The notes under the pieces were generated by a model. The model had not been told where the DNA came from and made no database searches. It saw only the letters and a list, made by a program, of their open reading frames with translations. The position numbers and the translations under genes are program-made. This document shows, in pieces, positions 14,666-23,480 of a DNA stretch of 51,233 bases. The DNA is from Streptomyces populi (lineage in GTDB: Bacteria > Actinomycetota > Actinomycetes > Streptomycetales > Streptomycetaceae): NCBI RefSeq assembly GCF_002911015.1, contig NZ_KZ626897.1, positions 1-51,233 of the forward strand. The letters run 5' to 3'. Each line of letters begins with the position of its first letter. Position 1 is the stretch's first letter.

Positions 14666-17600
14666 TCACTCCCGCGCGCCCCGCTGCCGTACGACCGACC
14701 CCGTTCTCCCCTTCACGACCTCCAACTGGGCGTGGACGCGGCGGCGCAGGTCCCCGACGTGGCTGACGATGCCGACGCTGCGGTCGCGTTCCCGCAGCGA
14801 GTCGAGGACGTCGAGCACCTCGTCGAGGGTCTGGTCGTCGAGGCTTCCGAAGCCCTCGTCGATGAAGAGCGTGTCGAGCCGTACCCCGCCGGCCTCGTCG
14901 GTGACCACGTCCGCGAGACCGAGGGCCAGGGCGAGGGAGGCGAAGAAGGTCTCGCCGCCGGAGAGCGTCGCCGTGTCGCGCTCCCGTCCGGTCCAGGCGT
15001 CCACGACGTGCAGTCCGAGCCCGCTGCGCCCGCGGCCCGCCCGGTCGTCGGAGTGCACCAGGGTGTAACGCCCCGAGGACATCCGCTGGAGGCGGACGGT
15101 CGCGGCGGCGGCGACCTGTTCCAGACGCGCGGCGAGGACGTACGCCTCCAGGCGCATCTTGCGTTCGTTGTCCGCCGACGTGCCCGCCGCCAGACCCGCG
15201 AGGCGGGCCACACGGTCGTACTCGTCGCGCAGCGGGGCGAGCCGGCGGCCTTCTCCGGCGGCGCGGGCGGAGAGCGCGTCCAGCTCCTCGCAGCGCCGGG
15301 CCGCCGCGTCCCGCGCCGACGCGGTGTCCCGCAGCCGCCGGGCGGCGGACTCGGCGGCCCGCTCGGCGGCCCGCAGGTCGACGGCCGGGCGCCGCGCCGC
15401 GGCCGCGGTGTCGGCCTCGGCGAGTACGGCACGCACCGAGGACTCCTCCGACTGCCACTCGTCGAGCTGCCGTTGGAGATCACGGTGGGCGGCGGCGTCG
15501 AGCAGCGCGGCGGCCGCGGCCCGCGGGGTCTCGAAGCCGGCGCGGAAGGCCGCGTCGGCGAGACGCGCGTCGGCGTCCTTGAGGCGTCGCGCGACGTCCT
15601 CCGCCGCCCGGACACCGTCCGCGGCCTCGGTGAGCAGCGCGACCTGCCGCTCCAGTTGCGTGGCCCGCTCGGTCACGCTCCCGGCGGCCCCCCGGGCCTG
15701 TTCCAGCTCGCCCTCCAGCGAAGCCTTCTCGCGATCGAGGGAATCCCGGTGCGAGGCGCGTGCGGCGACCCTCCGTGCGGCCTCCTGCCGGGCGGCCAGC
15801 CGCCGCTCGTGTTCCCGCTCGGCCTGCTCGCGGGCCTCGCGCGCGGCGTGCAGTCCGGAGGCGACCGTCCGGGCCTCGGCGTGCAGCCGGTCCAACTCCT
15901 GTGCCTGCTCGGCGAGTTGCGAGACAGGCGTGTCGCCCCCCTCGGCGCTCGCGGCGGCCAGTGCCTCGCGTACGACACCGAGCCGGCGCTCGGCCTCGGC
16001 CCGCTCCTCCTCGGCGCTCCGGTGGGCGGCGAGGGCCCGCTCCTCGGTCTCGCGGTCGACATGGCCGACGGCCTTCCGGGCGGGCGCCGGATGTTCGGTG
16101 GCACCGCACACGGCGCAGGACTCGCCGTCCACCAGACGGGCGGCGAGTTCGGCGGCGATGCCCCGCAGACGCTGTTCCTTCAGGTCGAGCCAGTGGGCGT
16201 GCGTCCGTGTCGCGTGCTCGCGCGCGGCCAGGCTCCGGGCGTGGGCGGTCTCGGTGTCCCGGGCCAGCTCGTCGCGCAGCCGGGCCGCGGCGAGTCGCTT
16301 GAACGCCGGTTCGCGCTGGACGGCGAGCTGTTCGGCGCGCGCCGCGGCCTCCTGCGCGGTGTCGATCCGCGCCTCGACACCGGCGCGGGTCTCCTCCCAG
16401 TCGGCGAGCCAGCTCTCGGCGTCCTGGAGGACGTCCTCGTCGGCGCGTTCCTGGCGGTCCAAGGAGGCCCGCTCCGCGCCGAGTTCCCCGAGGCGCCGCT
16501 CGGCGCGCCGTGCCGACCCCAGACCGCCCAGTTCCTCGGCGGCCTTCCGCGCGGCGGCCGCGAGACCGGCCGCCCCGGCACCGGCGAACGTCTCCGGCAG
16601 GGCGGCACGCGCGCGTGCCTCCTCGGCGACCGCGCGCCGGTGCTCCGCCTCGGCGGCATCGCGCAGATCGAGCGCGGGAGCCACCGCCTCGGCCTTGCGG
16701 GCCCGCTCCATGCGCGTCCGGGCGTCCCGGTGGGCGTCGGCGCGCCGCTCCAGACGTGCGGCGCGCTCCTGCGCCTCGGCGAACCGGCGCTGCAGCCGGT
16801 CCACCTCGCGTACGTCGTCGAGCGCGCGGCCGGCCGCGGCCTGCGCCGATTCCGCGGCCTGACGGGCGCAGTGGGCGACGGCCAGCGTCTCGCGGGCCGT
16901 GCTGCGGGCCACCGCGGCCCAGGCGAGCACCGACTCCGCGAGGCCCGGATCGCCGGGCGCGAGGTCGGGCAGCGGCTCCTCGGCGGTGGGCCCGGCCGCC
17001 TGGTGCATCCGGTGCGCGTGCGCCAGCAACGCGGTGTCACCGGCCCGCACTTCGGCCTCGGCGGCACGCCGGCGCTCGGCGAGGCGCTTCTCGACCTCGG
17101 CGAAGCGGCGGGTGTCGAAGAGCCGGCCCAGCAGTTTGCCGCGGGCCTCGGCGTCGGCCCGCAGGAAGCGCGCGAAGTCGCCCTGGGGCAGCAGCACGAC
17201 CTGGCAGAACTGCTCGCGGCTCATGCCGAGGAGCTGGGTGATCTCCTCGCCGATCTCCTGGTGGGAGCGGCTGAGGTCCTTCCAGGAGCCGGCCGCGGAG
17301 TCGTACTCGCGCAGCCAGCTCTGGGCCTTCTCGGTGGTCGTGCCCGTGCCGCGCTTCTTGGGGCGCTCCCAGGGCGGCTGCCGGGTGACCTCCAGCCGGC
17401 GTCCGGCGACGCTGAGTTCGAGGCGGATCTCGGTGCGGGTCTCCGGCGCCGCGTGGTCGCTGCGCAGGCCCAGGCCCTGGCCGCTCTGCCGGGCACCGGG
17501 AACCGCCCCGTACAGCGCGTAGCAGACGGCGTCGAGGACGGAGGTCTTGCCCGCGCCCGTCGGGCCGTGCAGCAGGAAGAGCCCGGCGGCGGACAGCTCG

Positions 17601-17668
17601 TCGAAGTCGACCCGCTGGGCACCGCCGAACGGGCCGAAGGCGGTGATGTCCAGGCGGTGCAGCCTCAT
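14666..17668 (-). CDS. sbcC: SbcC exonuclease subunit, SMC-like ATPase
   Basis: A 1000-residue SMC/Rad50-type ATPase that works with SbcD to open and cut hairpins and blocked DNA ends. Walker A GPTGAGKT lies at 35-42. Two long Arg/Glu/Ala-rich coiled coils flank a central zinc hook, CAVC (Cys518, Cys521). The ABC signature LSGGE is at about 902, followed by Walker B LDTLFIDEGFGSLD and the D-loop. Length and order match the family. ATG 17668 begins MRLHRLDITAFGPFG; the longer upstream open frame is antisense-like noise over sbcD. Its start is 55 bp after the sbcD stop on the same strand, an operon. Confidence 0.95.
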   Translation of the reverse strand: MRLHRLDITAFGPFGGAQRVDFDELSAAGLFLLHGPTGAGKTSVLDAVCYALYGAVPGARQSGQGLGLRSDHAAPETRTEIRLELSVAGRRLEVTRQPPWERPKKRGTGTTTEKAQSWLREYDSAAGSWKDLSRSHQEIGEEITQLLGMSREQFCQVVLLPQGDFARFLRADAEARGKLLGRLFDTRRFAEVEKRLAERRRAAEAEVRAGDTALLAHAHRMHQAAGPTAEEPLPDLAPGDPGLAESVLAWAAVARSTARETLAVAHCARQAAESAQAAAGRALDDVREVDRLQRRFAEAQERAARLERRADAHRDARTRMERARKAEAVAPALDLRDAAEAEHRRAVAEEARARAALPETFAGAGAAGLAAAARKAAEELGGLGSARRAERRLGELGAERASLDRQERADEDVLQDAESWLADWEETRAGVEARIDTAQEAAARAEQLAVQREPAFKRLAAARLRDELARDTETAHARSLAAREHATRTHAHWLDLKEQRLRGIAAELAARLVDGESCAVCGATEHPAPARKAVGHVDRETEERALAAHRSAEEERAEAERRLGVVREALAAASAEGGDTPVSQLAEQAQELDRLHAEARTVASGLHAAREAREQAEREHERRLAARQEAARRVAARASHRDSLDREKASLEGELEQARGAAGSVTERATQLERQVALLTEAADGVRAAEDVARRLKDADARLADAAFRAGFETPRAAAAALLDAAAHRDLQRQLDEWQSEESSVRAVLAEADTAAAARRPAVDLRAAERAAESAARRLRDTASARDAAARRCEELDALSARAAGEGRRLAPLRDEYDRVARLAGLAAGTSADNERKMRLEAYVLAARLEQVAAAATVRLQRMSSGRYTLVHSDDRAGRGRSGLGLHVVDAWTGRERDTATLSGGETFFASLALALGLADVVTDEAGGVRLDTLFIDEGFGSLDDQTLDEVLDVLDSLRERDRSVGIVSHVGDLRRRVHAQLEVVKGRTGSVVRQRGARE

Positions 17669-17723
17669 CGGTCTCCCCCGGTCTCGGGGCGGGCGGCCCC
17701 CTGGGTGTGCGGCGGGCGTGGTG

Positions 17724-18887
17724 TCACCGGGCGCTCTCCCGTGCGGTCTCGTCGGCCCGGACGGCGTCGAACGCGTCCCGGAGCACGGTCTGTTCCCGGG
17801 TGTCGGGGCCCGCGCCGCGCACGTGGGCCACGAAGTCCTCGGCGATCTGCTCCTCGCTGCGGCCCGCGATCCGGCGGGCGTACGAGACGTCCGGGGCCTG
17901 CGGCGGGCGTTCGGGGTCGAAGACGAGGCTGAGCGTGTGCGGGAAGCGCTCGGCCAGCCGCGCCATGGGGTCGGCGGGCCGCACCGGGTCGGTGAGGGTC
18001 GCCTCGACCCAGGCGTCCGTGTGGCGCTCCAGCTCCGGGGCGGCGAGCAGGTCCTCCAGGTGTCCGCGGAGGCGGGCGAGCGGGCGGGGCACCGGACAGT
18101 CGATCCGCTCGGCGGACAGGAAGCCGTCGGGGCCGAGGTCCACGAGCCACATGCTCTTGCGGTGGTCGGCCTCCGAGAAGGAGTACGGCAGCGGGGATCC
18201 CGAGTAGCGCACGCGCTCGGCGATGGTCTGGCTGCCGTGCAGGTGGCCGAGCGCGGTGTAGTCGACGCCGTCGAAGACTCCGGCGGGCACGGAGGCGACG
18301 CCGCCGACGGTGATGTCCCGCTCGCTGTCGCTCGCCTCGCCGCCGGTGACGAAGGCGTGGGCGAGGACGACGGAGCGGGTGCCCGGCGCACGGCCGGCGA
18401 GGTCGGCGCGGACCCGGTCCATGGCGGCGGCCAGCACCGTCTCGTGGCCCGCTCGCTCCACCCCGAACTCGTCCTTCACCAGGGCGGGTTCGAGGTAGGG
18501 GAGGCCGTAGAAGGCGACGTCGCCGTGGGAGTCGGCCAGCACCACGGGGGTGCCGCACGCCGCGGGATCGGTCCGCAGGTGGATGCCCGCGCGCCCGATG
18601 AGTCCGGCGCCGACGCCGAGCCGGCGCGCCGAGTCGTGGTTCCCCGAGATCATCACGGTGGGCACACCGAGATCGGCCAGCCGGTGCAGGGCGTCGTCGA
18701 AGAGCTGGACCGCGGCCAGGGGCGGGACGGCACGGTCGTACACGTCTCCCGAGACGACCACCGCGTCCACCTCGCGCTCGCGCGCGGTCGTGACGAGATG
18801 GCCGATGAAGCGGGACTGGGCGTCGAGCATGTTCACCCGGTGGAACGCCCGGCCCAGGTGCCAGTCGGAAGTGTGCAGGAGCCTCAT
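17724..18887 (-). CDS. sbcD: SbcD exonuclease subunit, metallophosphoesterase
   Basis: A 387-residue Mre11-type nuclease, partner of SbcC. Calcineurin-like phosphoesterase motifs are all present: MRLLHTSDWHLG (metal-binding D8 and H10), VVVSGDVYDR, MISGNHD, LAHAFV and DYTALGHLHG. A capping domain (about 240-340) precedes a variable Glu/Arg-rich tail. It gives the complex its endonuclease and 3'-5' exonuclease activity in double-strand-break processing. ATG 18887 starts the first motif directly. First gene of the sbcDC operon. Confidence 0.95.
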   Translation of the reverse strand: MRLLHTSDWHLGRAFHRVNMLDAQSRFIGHLVTTAREREVDAVVVSGDVYDRAVPPLAAVQLFDDALHRLADLGVPTVMISGNHDSARRLGVGAGLIGRAGIHLRTDPAACGTPVVLADSHGDVAFYGLPYLEPALVKDEFGVERAGHETVLAAAMDRVRADLAGRAPGTRSVVLAHAFVTGGEASDSERDITVGGVASVPAGVFDGVDYTALGHLHGSQTIAERVRYSGSPLPYSFSEADHRKSMWLVDLGPDGFLSAERIDCPVPRPLARLRGHLEDLLAAPELERHTDAWVEATLTDPVRPADPMARLAERFPHTLSLVFDPERPPQAPDVSYARRIAGRSEEQIAEDFVAHVRGAGPDTREQTVLRDAFDAVRADETARESAR

Positions 18888-18995
18888 GATCCCCGAAGAG
18901 TAACGGCCGGGTCCGACATCACGGGCGGTTACTCCCGTATCAGCCCGCCGTGACCATCGCCGGAAAGCGGCCTTTGGTCACGATCGTCCGGATCG

Positions 18996-19622
18996 TCACA
19001 CGTCTCCGTAGGCCTCCCCGCCCAGCTCGAAGCCCGCCGTTCCCGCGGTCGCGTCCGCCAACCAGGCCCGGAAGGCCTCCACATCGGCGTCCGGCAGTCC
19101 GATCTCGATGGTGACGGCCTCGCCGTAACGCACATCACGCACCTCGCGGCCGGTGGACCGCAGGTCGTTCTGCACCTTGCCGGCCCGCTGGTGGTCGACG
19201 GTCACCGTGGCCAGCCGGAACCGGCGGCGGGTGATCGTGCCCATCGCGTCCAGCGCCTCGCCCACCGAGCCGCCGTACGCCCTGATCAACCCGCCGGCGC
19301 CCAGTTTGACCCCGCCGTAGTAGCGGGTGACGACGGCGACGACGTACCGCATGTCCCGGCGCAGCAGCATCTGGAGCATGGGGACGCCCGCGGTGCCCCC
19401 CGGTTCGCCGTCGTCGCTCGCCTTCTGCACGGCGCCGTCGGCTCCGATGACGTACGCGAAGCAGTTGTGCGTGGCGTCCGCGTGTTCCTTCCTGACGGCC
19501 GCGACGAAGTCCTGGGCCTCCCGCTCGGTGGCGGCCGGGGCGAGGGCGCACAGGAAACGGGAACGGTTGACCTCGGTCTCGTGCACGCCCGTGCGGGCCA
19601 CTGTGCGGTACTCGTCCTGCAT
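18996..19622 (-). CDS. yigZ: YigZ/IMPACT-family protein
   Basis: A 208-residue protein of the YigZ/IMPACT family. The N-domain (about 1-120) holds NRSRFLCALAP, HADATHNCFAYVIG, SDDGEPGGTAGVPM and RYYGGVKLGAGGLIRAYG, all family hallmarks. The C-terminal ~75 residues match the DUF1949 ferredoxin-like domain. The eukaryotic relative modulates translation stress signalling; the bacterial function is unsettled, with RNA or ribosome-related roles suggested. The start could be ATG 19622 or the adjacent GTG 19625. It lies 108 bp upstream of sbcD on the same strand, perhaps a separate unit. Confidence 0.9.
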   Translation of the reverse strand: MQDEYRTVARTGVHETEVNRSRFLCALAPAATEREAQDFVAAVRKEHADATHNCFAYVIGADGAVQKASDDGEPGGTAGVPMLQMLLRRDMRYVVAVVTRYYGGVKLGAGGLIRAYGGSVGEALDAMGTITRRRFRLATVTVDHQRAGKVQNDLRSTGREVRDVRYGEAVTIEIGLPDADVEAFRAWLADATAGTAGFELGGEAYGDV

Positions 19623-19924
19623 CACGCCAGCGTATGCGCTGCGCGCGCGTCCGCCCGACGGGCCGGACGGCGACCCTGCGCGGGGCCGCGCTCACGTTCC
19701 GCACGCACGGGCCGGGAGCCGGGACCGGGTCCGCGCGCACGGCCCGTGAGCCGGTACGAGGACGACACCCGGCCCACGGTCACACGCCGTGCCCGCGCAC
19801 GGCCGCCACGGCGGGGCCGGGGCCCCGCCCCTGAGCACGCGATCACGCGCGTGGCCGACGTGCCACCGGACCGGAAGGGACCCGGGTCCGCGGAGCCGTC
19901 ACCCGGGCGCGCGTCGGCCGGGAC
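19623..19924. other. Gene-free 302-bp spacer
   Basis: Holds the yigZ promoter region and the region downstream of the SixA gene. A 9-bp hairpin, GGCGGGGCC-GG-GGCCCCGCC (19810-19829), lies about 95 bp past the SixA stop and may terminate that operon. I see no credible coding frame. Confidence 0.5.
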
Positions 19925-20467
19925 TCACTCCTTTTTCCCCCTCGGTACGACGACGTCCGTCAACAGCGCGTCGCCGGGCCCGAGTTCGCTCCAGGCGCTG
20001 CCGTGCCAGACCAGGACCGCGACGGCCGAGGTCGGGAACTTCGTCCGGACCCGGTCCAGCGTGTCGTCGAAGCCGTCCCCGGCCAGTTCGAGGACCAGCT
20101 CCTCGAGGCCCGGGTTGTGCCCGATCAGCAGCAAGGTCCGTACGTGCTCGGGCACTTCGCCGACAGCTTCCAGCAGCTCCGGCACCTCCGCCCCGTACAG
20201 CCGCCCGTCGAGCCGGACGGGCGGCGGAGTGGCCCACTGCCGCGCCGCCAGCTCCCAGGTCTCCCGGGCGCGTACGGCGGTCGAGCACAACGCGAGGTCC
20301 GGCATCAGGTCGGCTTCCGCCAGGGCGCGTCCGGCGGCGGGGGCGTCGCGGCGGCCGCGCGCGGCGAGCGGCCGCTCGTGGTCGGGTACCCGGTCGGGCC
20401 AGGCGGACTTGGCGTGCCGCAGGACGACCAGTCTTCGCCTCGGGCCCGAGGCCGCGCGCGCGTTCAC
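19925..20467 (-). CDS. SixA-like histidine phosphatase
   Basis: A 180-residue phosphoglycerate-mutase-fold phosphatase. LVVLRHAKSAWPD (13-25) contains the RHG-type active site with His18, followed by CSTAVRARETW and the second catalytic histidine in LLIGHNPGLEELV. SixA removes phosphate from phosphohistidine in phosphotransfer proteins in E. coli; here the substrate is unknown. GTG 20467 overlaps the TGA of the upstream gene (GTGA), so translation is coupled to the CysRS-like protein and the two probably act together. Confidence 0.85.
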   Translation of the reverse strand: MNARAASGPRRRLVVLRHAKSAWPDRVPDHERPLAARGRRDAPAAGRALAEADLMPDLALCSTAVRARETWELAARQWATPPPVRLDGRLYGAEVPELLEAVGEVPEHVRTLLLIGHNPGLEELVLELAGDGFDDTLDRVRTKFPTSAVAVLVWHGSAWSELGPGDALLTDVVVPRGKKE

Positions 20468-21198
20468 AGCGCCGCCCCGATCTCGCGGGTGAGTTCGAGG
20501 CCGAGCAGCCGGTCGGCGTAGGCGTACGTCTCGAACCGGGCGCCCTCCGGGATGTCGGAGTCCTCCACCGACCGCAGCACGTCCAGCACGGCGGGCACGT
20601 CCAGGTCGCCCTCCCACGCGGCGCGCAACCGCAGGCGCACGTCCTCGGGAACCGGCCTGGAAGGCCGTGCCGCCCAGCCGGCGACGGCGGCGCGCCAGCG
20701 CCCGAGCGTGTCCTCGGCCTCCGCGAGGACCCCGGCGTCGAGGCTCAGCGGGAGATCCCGTCGCCGCGCGAGCAGCGCCAGCCGCAGCGCGGTGGGATCC
20801 CCGGGGACGGGGGCGGAGCCGCTGTCGACGGGCGCCACCTCGACGCGTGGTCCGTCCGTCGTGGCGGCCCCCTGAGCCACGACGTCGACGGTCCACGCCG
20901 CCGTCGGCCCCTCCTCCGTGTCCCGGTGGTCCTCGAACGGCCGGATCCCGAGTTCGGCGGCGTGCGCCCGGAGTCCCGCCCCGCCCCGGGAGGCCGCCGG
21001 GTCCGGGGCCGAAGTCAGCGTCGCCCAGACGGTGTTGCCGCCGATCTCCAGGGCCCGCACCAGGACGTCGGCGACCAGGAGCACGCGCAGACCCGTGATG
21101 CCGGACCCGGGCGGGCGCGCGTGGACGCGGACCAGACCGTGGCGGGAGAGGGCTGCGTCGACGGGTTCGCCCGTGCGGGCGTCGAGGATACGGAGCAC
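20464..21198 (-). CDS. Degenerate cysteinyl-tRNA-synthetase-like protein (putative)
   Basis: A 244-residue protein I do not firmly recognise. Its start (MLRILDARTGEPVDA, then GITGLRVLLVADVLVRALE, GGNTVWATLTS) follows the pattern of the class-I CysRS/MshC nucleotide-binding half, where GxTxYDxxHIGHA and VVFDVLRRxL would stand, but HIGH is absent. The C-terminal AWEGDLDVPAVLDVLRS, then ADRLLGLEL, resembles the CysRS DDDxNTPxALxVL helix bundle and its end. KMSKS and zinc ligands are missing, so it cannot be a working synthetase. It is translationally coupled to the SixA-like phosphatase by a 4-bp overlap. Alternative: an unrelated conserved protein with chance similarity. Confidence 0.65.
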   Translation of the reverse strand: MLRILDARTGEPVDAALSRHGLVRVHARPPGSGITGLRVLLVADVLVRALEIGGNTVWATLTSAPDPAASRGGAGLRAHAAELGIRPFEDHRDTEEGPTAAWTVDVVAQGAATTDGPRVEVAPVDSGSAPVPGDPTALRLALLARRRDLPLSLDAGVLAEAEDTLGRWRAAVAGWAARPSRPVPEDVRLRLRAAWEGDLDVPAVLDVLRSVEDSDIPEGARFETYAYADRLLGLELTREIGAAL

Positions 21199-21353
21199 GG
21201 GGCGAGCCTAGGCGGACGTGCGGGCGGGCGCGGGGAGGTGGGGACCGTTCCGGACACGCGCCCGCACCACGGCCGCCCGGCACGAGGAATCATCGCGCTC
21301 CGCACACCGTTGAGGAGAAGAGCGGACACCGACCGATTCCATGGAGGCCGAGC

Positions 21354-21761
21354 GTGTACGGCGACGCAGAGACGATCCGTAAGATCCTCACCGAGCGGGG
21401 CGACACCTGGGCGGTCGTCGGGCTCTCGTCCAACCAGCGCCGCGCGGCCTACGGCGTCGCCGACGTCCTCCAGCGCTACGGCAAGCGGATCGTGCCCGTG
21501 CACCCGAAGGCCGAGACCGTCCACGGGGAGCAGGGGTACGCCTCGCTCGCGGACATCCCCTTCGAGGTCGACGTCGTCGACGTCTTCGTGAACAGCGACC
21601 TCGCGGGGCCCGTCGCGGACGAGGCGGTCGCCGTCGGCGCCAAGGCCGTCTGGTTCCAGCTCGACGTGATCGACGAGGCCGCGTACGAGCGGGCGCGGGC
21701 CGCCGGACTCGACATGGTGATGGACCGCTGCCCGGCCATCGAGATCCCGCGGCTGGGCTGA
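21354..21761 (+). CDS. CoA-binding protein, YccU type
   Basis: A 135-residue single-domain Rossmann protein of the CoA-binding YccU family. WAVVGLSSNQRRAAYGVADV (19-38) is the nucleotide-binding loop, followed by IVPVHPKAETVHGE, VDVVDVFVNSD and KAVWFQLDVIDEAA. The conserved C-terminus is VMDRCPAIEIPRL, with its characteristic Arg-Cys-Pro. Related domains sit at the N-terminus of acyl-CoA synthetases; the free-standing protein's job is not known. GTG 21354 follows GGAGG with 6-nt spacing. Divergent from the CysRS-like gene. Confidence 0.88.
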   Translation: MYGDAETIRKILTERGDTWAVVGLSSNQRRAAYGVADVLQRYGKRIVPVHPKAETVHGEQGYASLADIPFEVDVVDVFVNSDLAGPVADEAVAVGAKAVWFQLDVIDEAAYERARAAGLDMVMDRCPAIEIPRLG

Positions 21762-21856
21762 CCCGACGGGGCGGCTCCACCGCCCGGCGAACCGCCCCGG
21801 AAAAGACCGGGGAAAGGCTGTTGACGTCATGCGGCCCGCGCCGGTTTCCTGCTCGG

Positions 21857-22297
21857 GTGCCCACACTTCGCGTCGAAACGCCGGACGACGAGGCCCGCCT
21901 CGCGGACTGGCGGCATGTCCACAACGTGATCGTCCCGCCCGCCGCCATGTCGCTCGACGAGGTGCGCGGGCGCGCCCGGCGCTACCGTCTGGAGGTCGCC
22001 TACCTCGGCGACGTCCTCGTGGGCTGCACCACCGTGCGTCCGCCCGCCGACGGCGGCGCGACGGCGACCGTGATCGCGCGCGTGCTGGCCGAGCACCGCG
22101 GGCGGGGCTTCGGCGAAGAGCTGTACGCACGCGGTCTGGAGCAGGCTCGCGCGCTGGGGGCCCGGGTGATCGAGACCGTCGTCCTCGCGGCCAACGAGGA
22201 CGGACTGCGCTTCGCCCTGCGACACGGCTTCGCGGAGACCGAGCGCTACGTCCTCCCCGGGGAGAGCGCGGAATGGATCGACCTGAGGCTGGGCTGA
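21857..22297 (+). CDS. GNAT-family N-acetyltransferase
   Basis: A ~146-residue acetyltransferase filling one GNAT domain: LEVAYLGDVLVGCTTV, then ATVIARVLAEHRGRGFGEEL with the acetyl-CoA loop RGRGFG, and VLAANEDGLRFALRHGF. The small-molecule or protein substrate is unknown. The start is uncertain. GTG 21857 begins the conserved region (VPTLRVETPDD) with no ribosome site. TTG 21821 would add 12 residues and has GGAAAGG very close to it. TTGACG at 21821-21826 could instead be a -35 box for a leaderless message. Confidence 0.8.
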   Translation: MPTLRVETPDDEARLADWRHVHNVIVPPAAMSLDEVRGRARRYRLEVAYLGDVLVGCTTVRPPADGGATATVIARVLAEHRGRGFGEELYARGLEQARALGARVIETVVLAANEDGLRFALRHGFAETERYVLPGESAEWIDLRLG

Positions 22298-22312
22298 GTC
22301 CGCCGGACCGTC

Positions 22313-23194
22313 CTATCGGCCGTCGTGGCGGTCGGCCGCCCGGTCGAGGAACCCCGCGACCGTCTCGCGCAGGGCGTCGGGGGCGTCGAGCCACGGGAAG
22401 TGGCCAGCGCCCGGCAGGACGGTGAGTTCGGCCCGGGGGAACAGCTCCGCGACCGCGGCGGCCACGCGCGGCAGCGGGCCGCTGTCCAGCTCGCCCGCGA
22501 CGAGCAGCACGCGCACGTCCCAGGCGGCCGCGACGGCGCGGGCCTCGGCGGGCCGGAAGGCCCCGGGACCGGCGTAGCGCTCGGCGGCCTCGTCGTTGTA
22601 CTGCTCGGCCCCGCTCGCGGCGTGCGCCCTCGCCGCCGCGTCCCAGCGGCCGTAGAAGAACGGGAGGGCCGTGTCCTCGTCGGCCTCCGTCCCGGTACCG
22701 TCCCAGAGCCGTGTGTACGCGTCGTGCGCGCCCTCGAACCAGGGTTCCGCCGTGCGCAGCGCCGCGCCCTCCGCACGGTGCTCCGGGGTGAAGTCGACGC
22801 CCAGGGCCCGCGCCCGTCCGGTGATCATGGTGAGGGTGCGGACGCGCCGCGGATGGCGGACGGCGTAGAGGAGCGCGAGGTCGCAGCCCGCCGAGTGGGC
22901 GAGCAGATCGACCCGGTCGAGTCCGAGGTGCGCCCGGAAGGCCTCGACGTCGTCGACCTGCCGGTCGCAGCGGTACGTCGCCGGGTCGGCCGGGAGCGCC
23001 GAGTCGCCGGTGCCCCGCAGATCGAGCACGTGCAGCCGGCGGTGCCGTGTGAGTCCGCCGAGGTCACCGAGATAGGCGGAGGCCCGCATCGGCCCGCCGG
23101 GCAGACAGAGCAGTGGTTCGCCCTCGCCCCTCACGTGATGGGCGAGTCGGGTTCCGTCGGGCGCGATGAAGGTCGGCACGCCGGTCATCCTCAT
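22313..23194 (-). CDS. Alpha/beta hydrolase, proline iminopeptidase-like
   Basis: A 293-residue serine hydrolase. It shows LLCLPGGPMRAS (oxyanion GG-P motif), VLDLRGTGDS, and the nucleophile elbow LLAHSAGCDLALLYA with Ser in HSAGC. A helical cap and VLPGAGHFPWLDAPD with the catalytic His follow. The LRGTGDS signature is characteristic of the prolyl aminopeptidase (S33) branch, though many relatives are esterases. Starts ATG 23194, ATG 23188 and GTG 23200 are all possible; none has a strong ribosome site. Divergent from the PPK2 gene. Confidence 0.8.
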   Translation of the reverse strand: MRMTGVPTFIAPDGTRLAHHVRGEGEPLLCLPGGPMRASAYLGDLGGLTRHRRLHVLDLRGTGDSALPADPATYRCDRQVDDVEAFRAHLGLDRVDLLAHSAGCDLALLYAVRHPRRVRTLTMITGRARALGVDFTPEHRAEGAALRTAEPWFEGAHDAYTRLWDGTGTEADEDTALPFFYGRWDAAARAHAASGAEQYNDEAAERYAGPGAFRPAEARAVAAAWDVRVLLVAGELDSGPLPRVAAAVAELFPRAELTVLPGAGHFPWLDAPDALRETVAGFLDRAADRHDGR

Positions 23195-23480
23195 CCGCAC
23201 GGCACTGTACGGGCAAGCGATTTGACGGACCGTCGATTTCCTTGCCCCACGGGGATGTCGCCCGTCGAGGCCGCACGCGTGCGCGCGTCCCGGATCCGGC
23301 TCGCGCCGCCTTCGCCTCCGGTTCTCCCTCCGTACGCCTCCGATTGCTTCCATCGAGGACGGACCGCATCGCGTTCCTCGTGGTGGCGTACGGGATCCGT
23401 GCGATCGCGTCGCGATTCCACCGGACCGGCGGGAACGGGGTGATCGGCGGACAATCGGAGCACGGGAAGAGGAGGGCGGG

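Noticed and set aside
14732..17932. A 1066-codon plus-strand frame across sbcC
   Set aside because: Mirror of the coiled-coil coding sequence of sbcC; no recognisable motifs and wrong codon-position bias.
19741..19748. Inverted repeat CACGGGCC/GGCCCGTG with distant arms (19706 and 19741)
   Set aside because: 8-bp GC-only arms 27 bp apart are expected by chance at this base composition.
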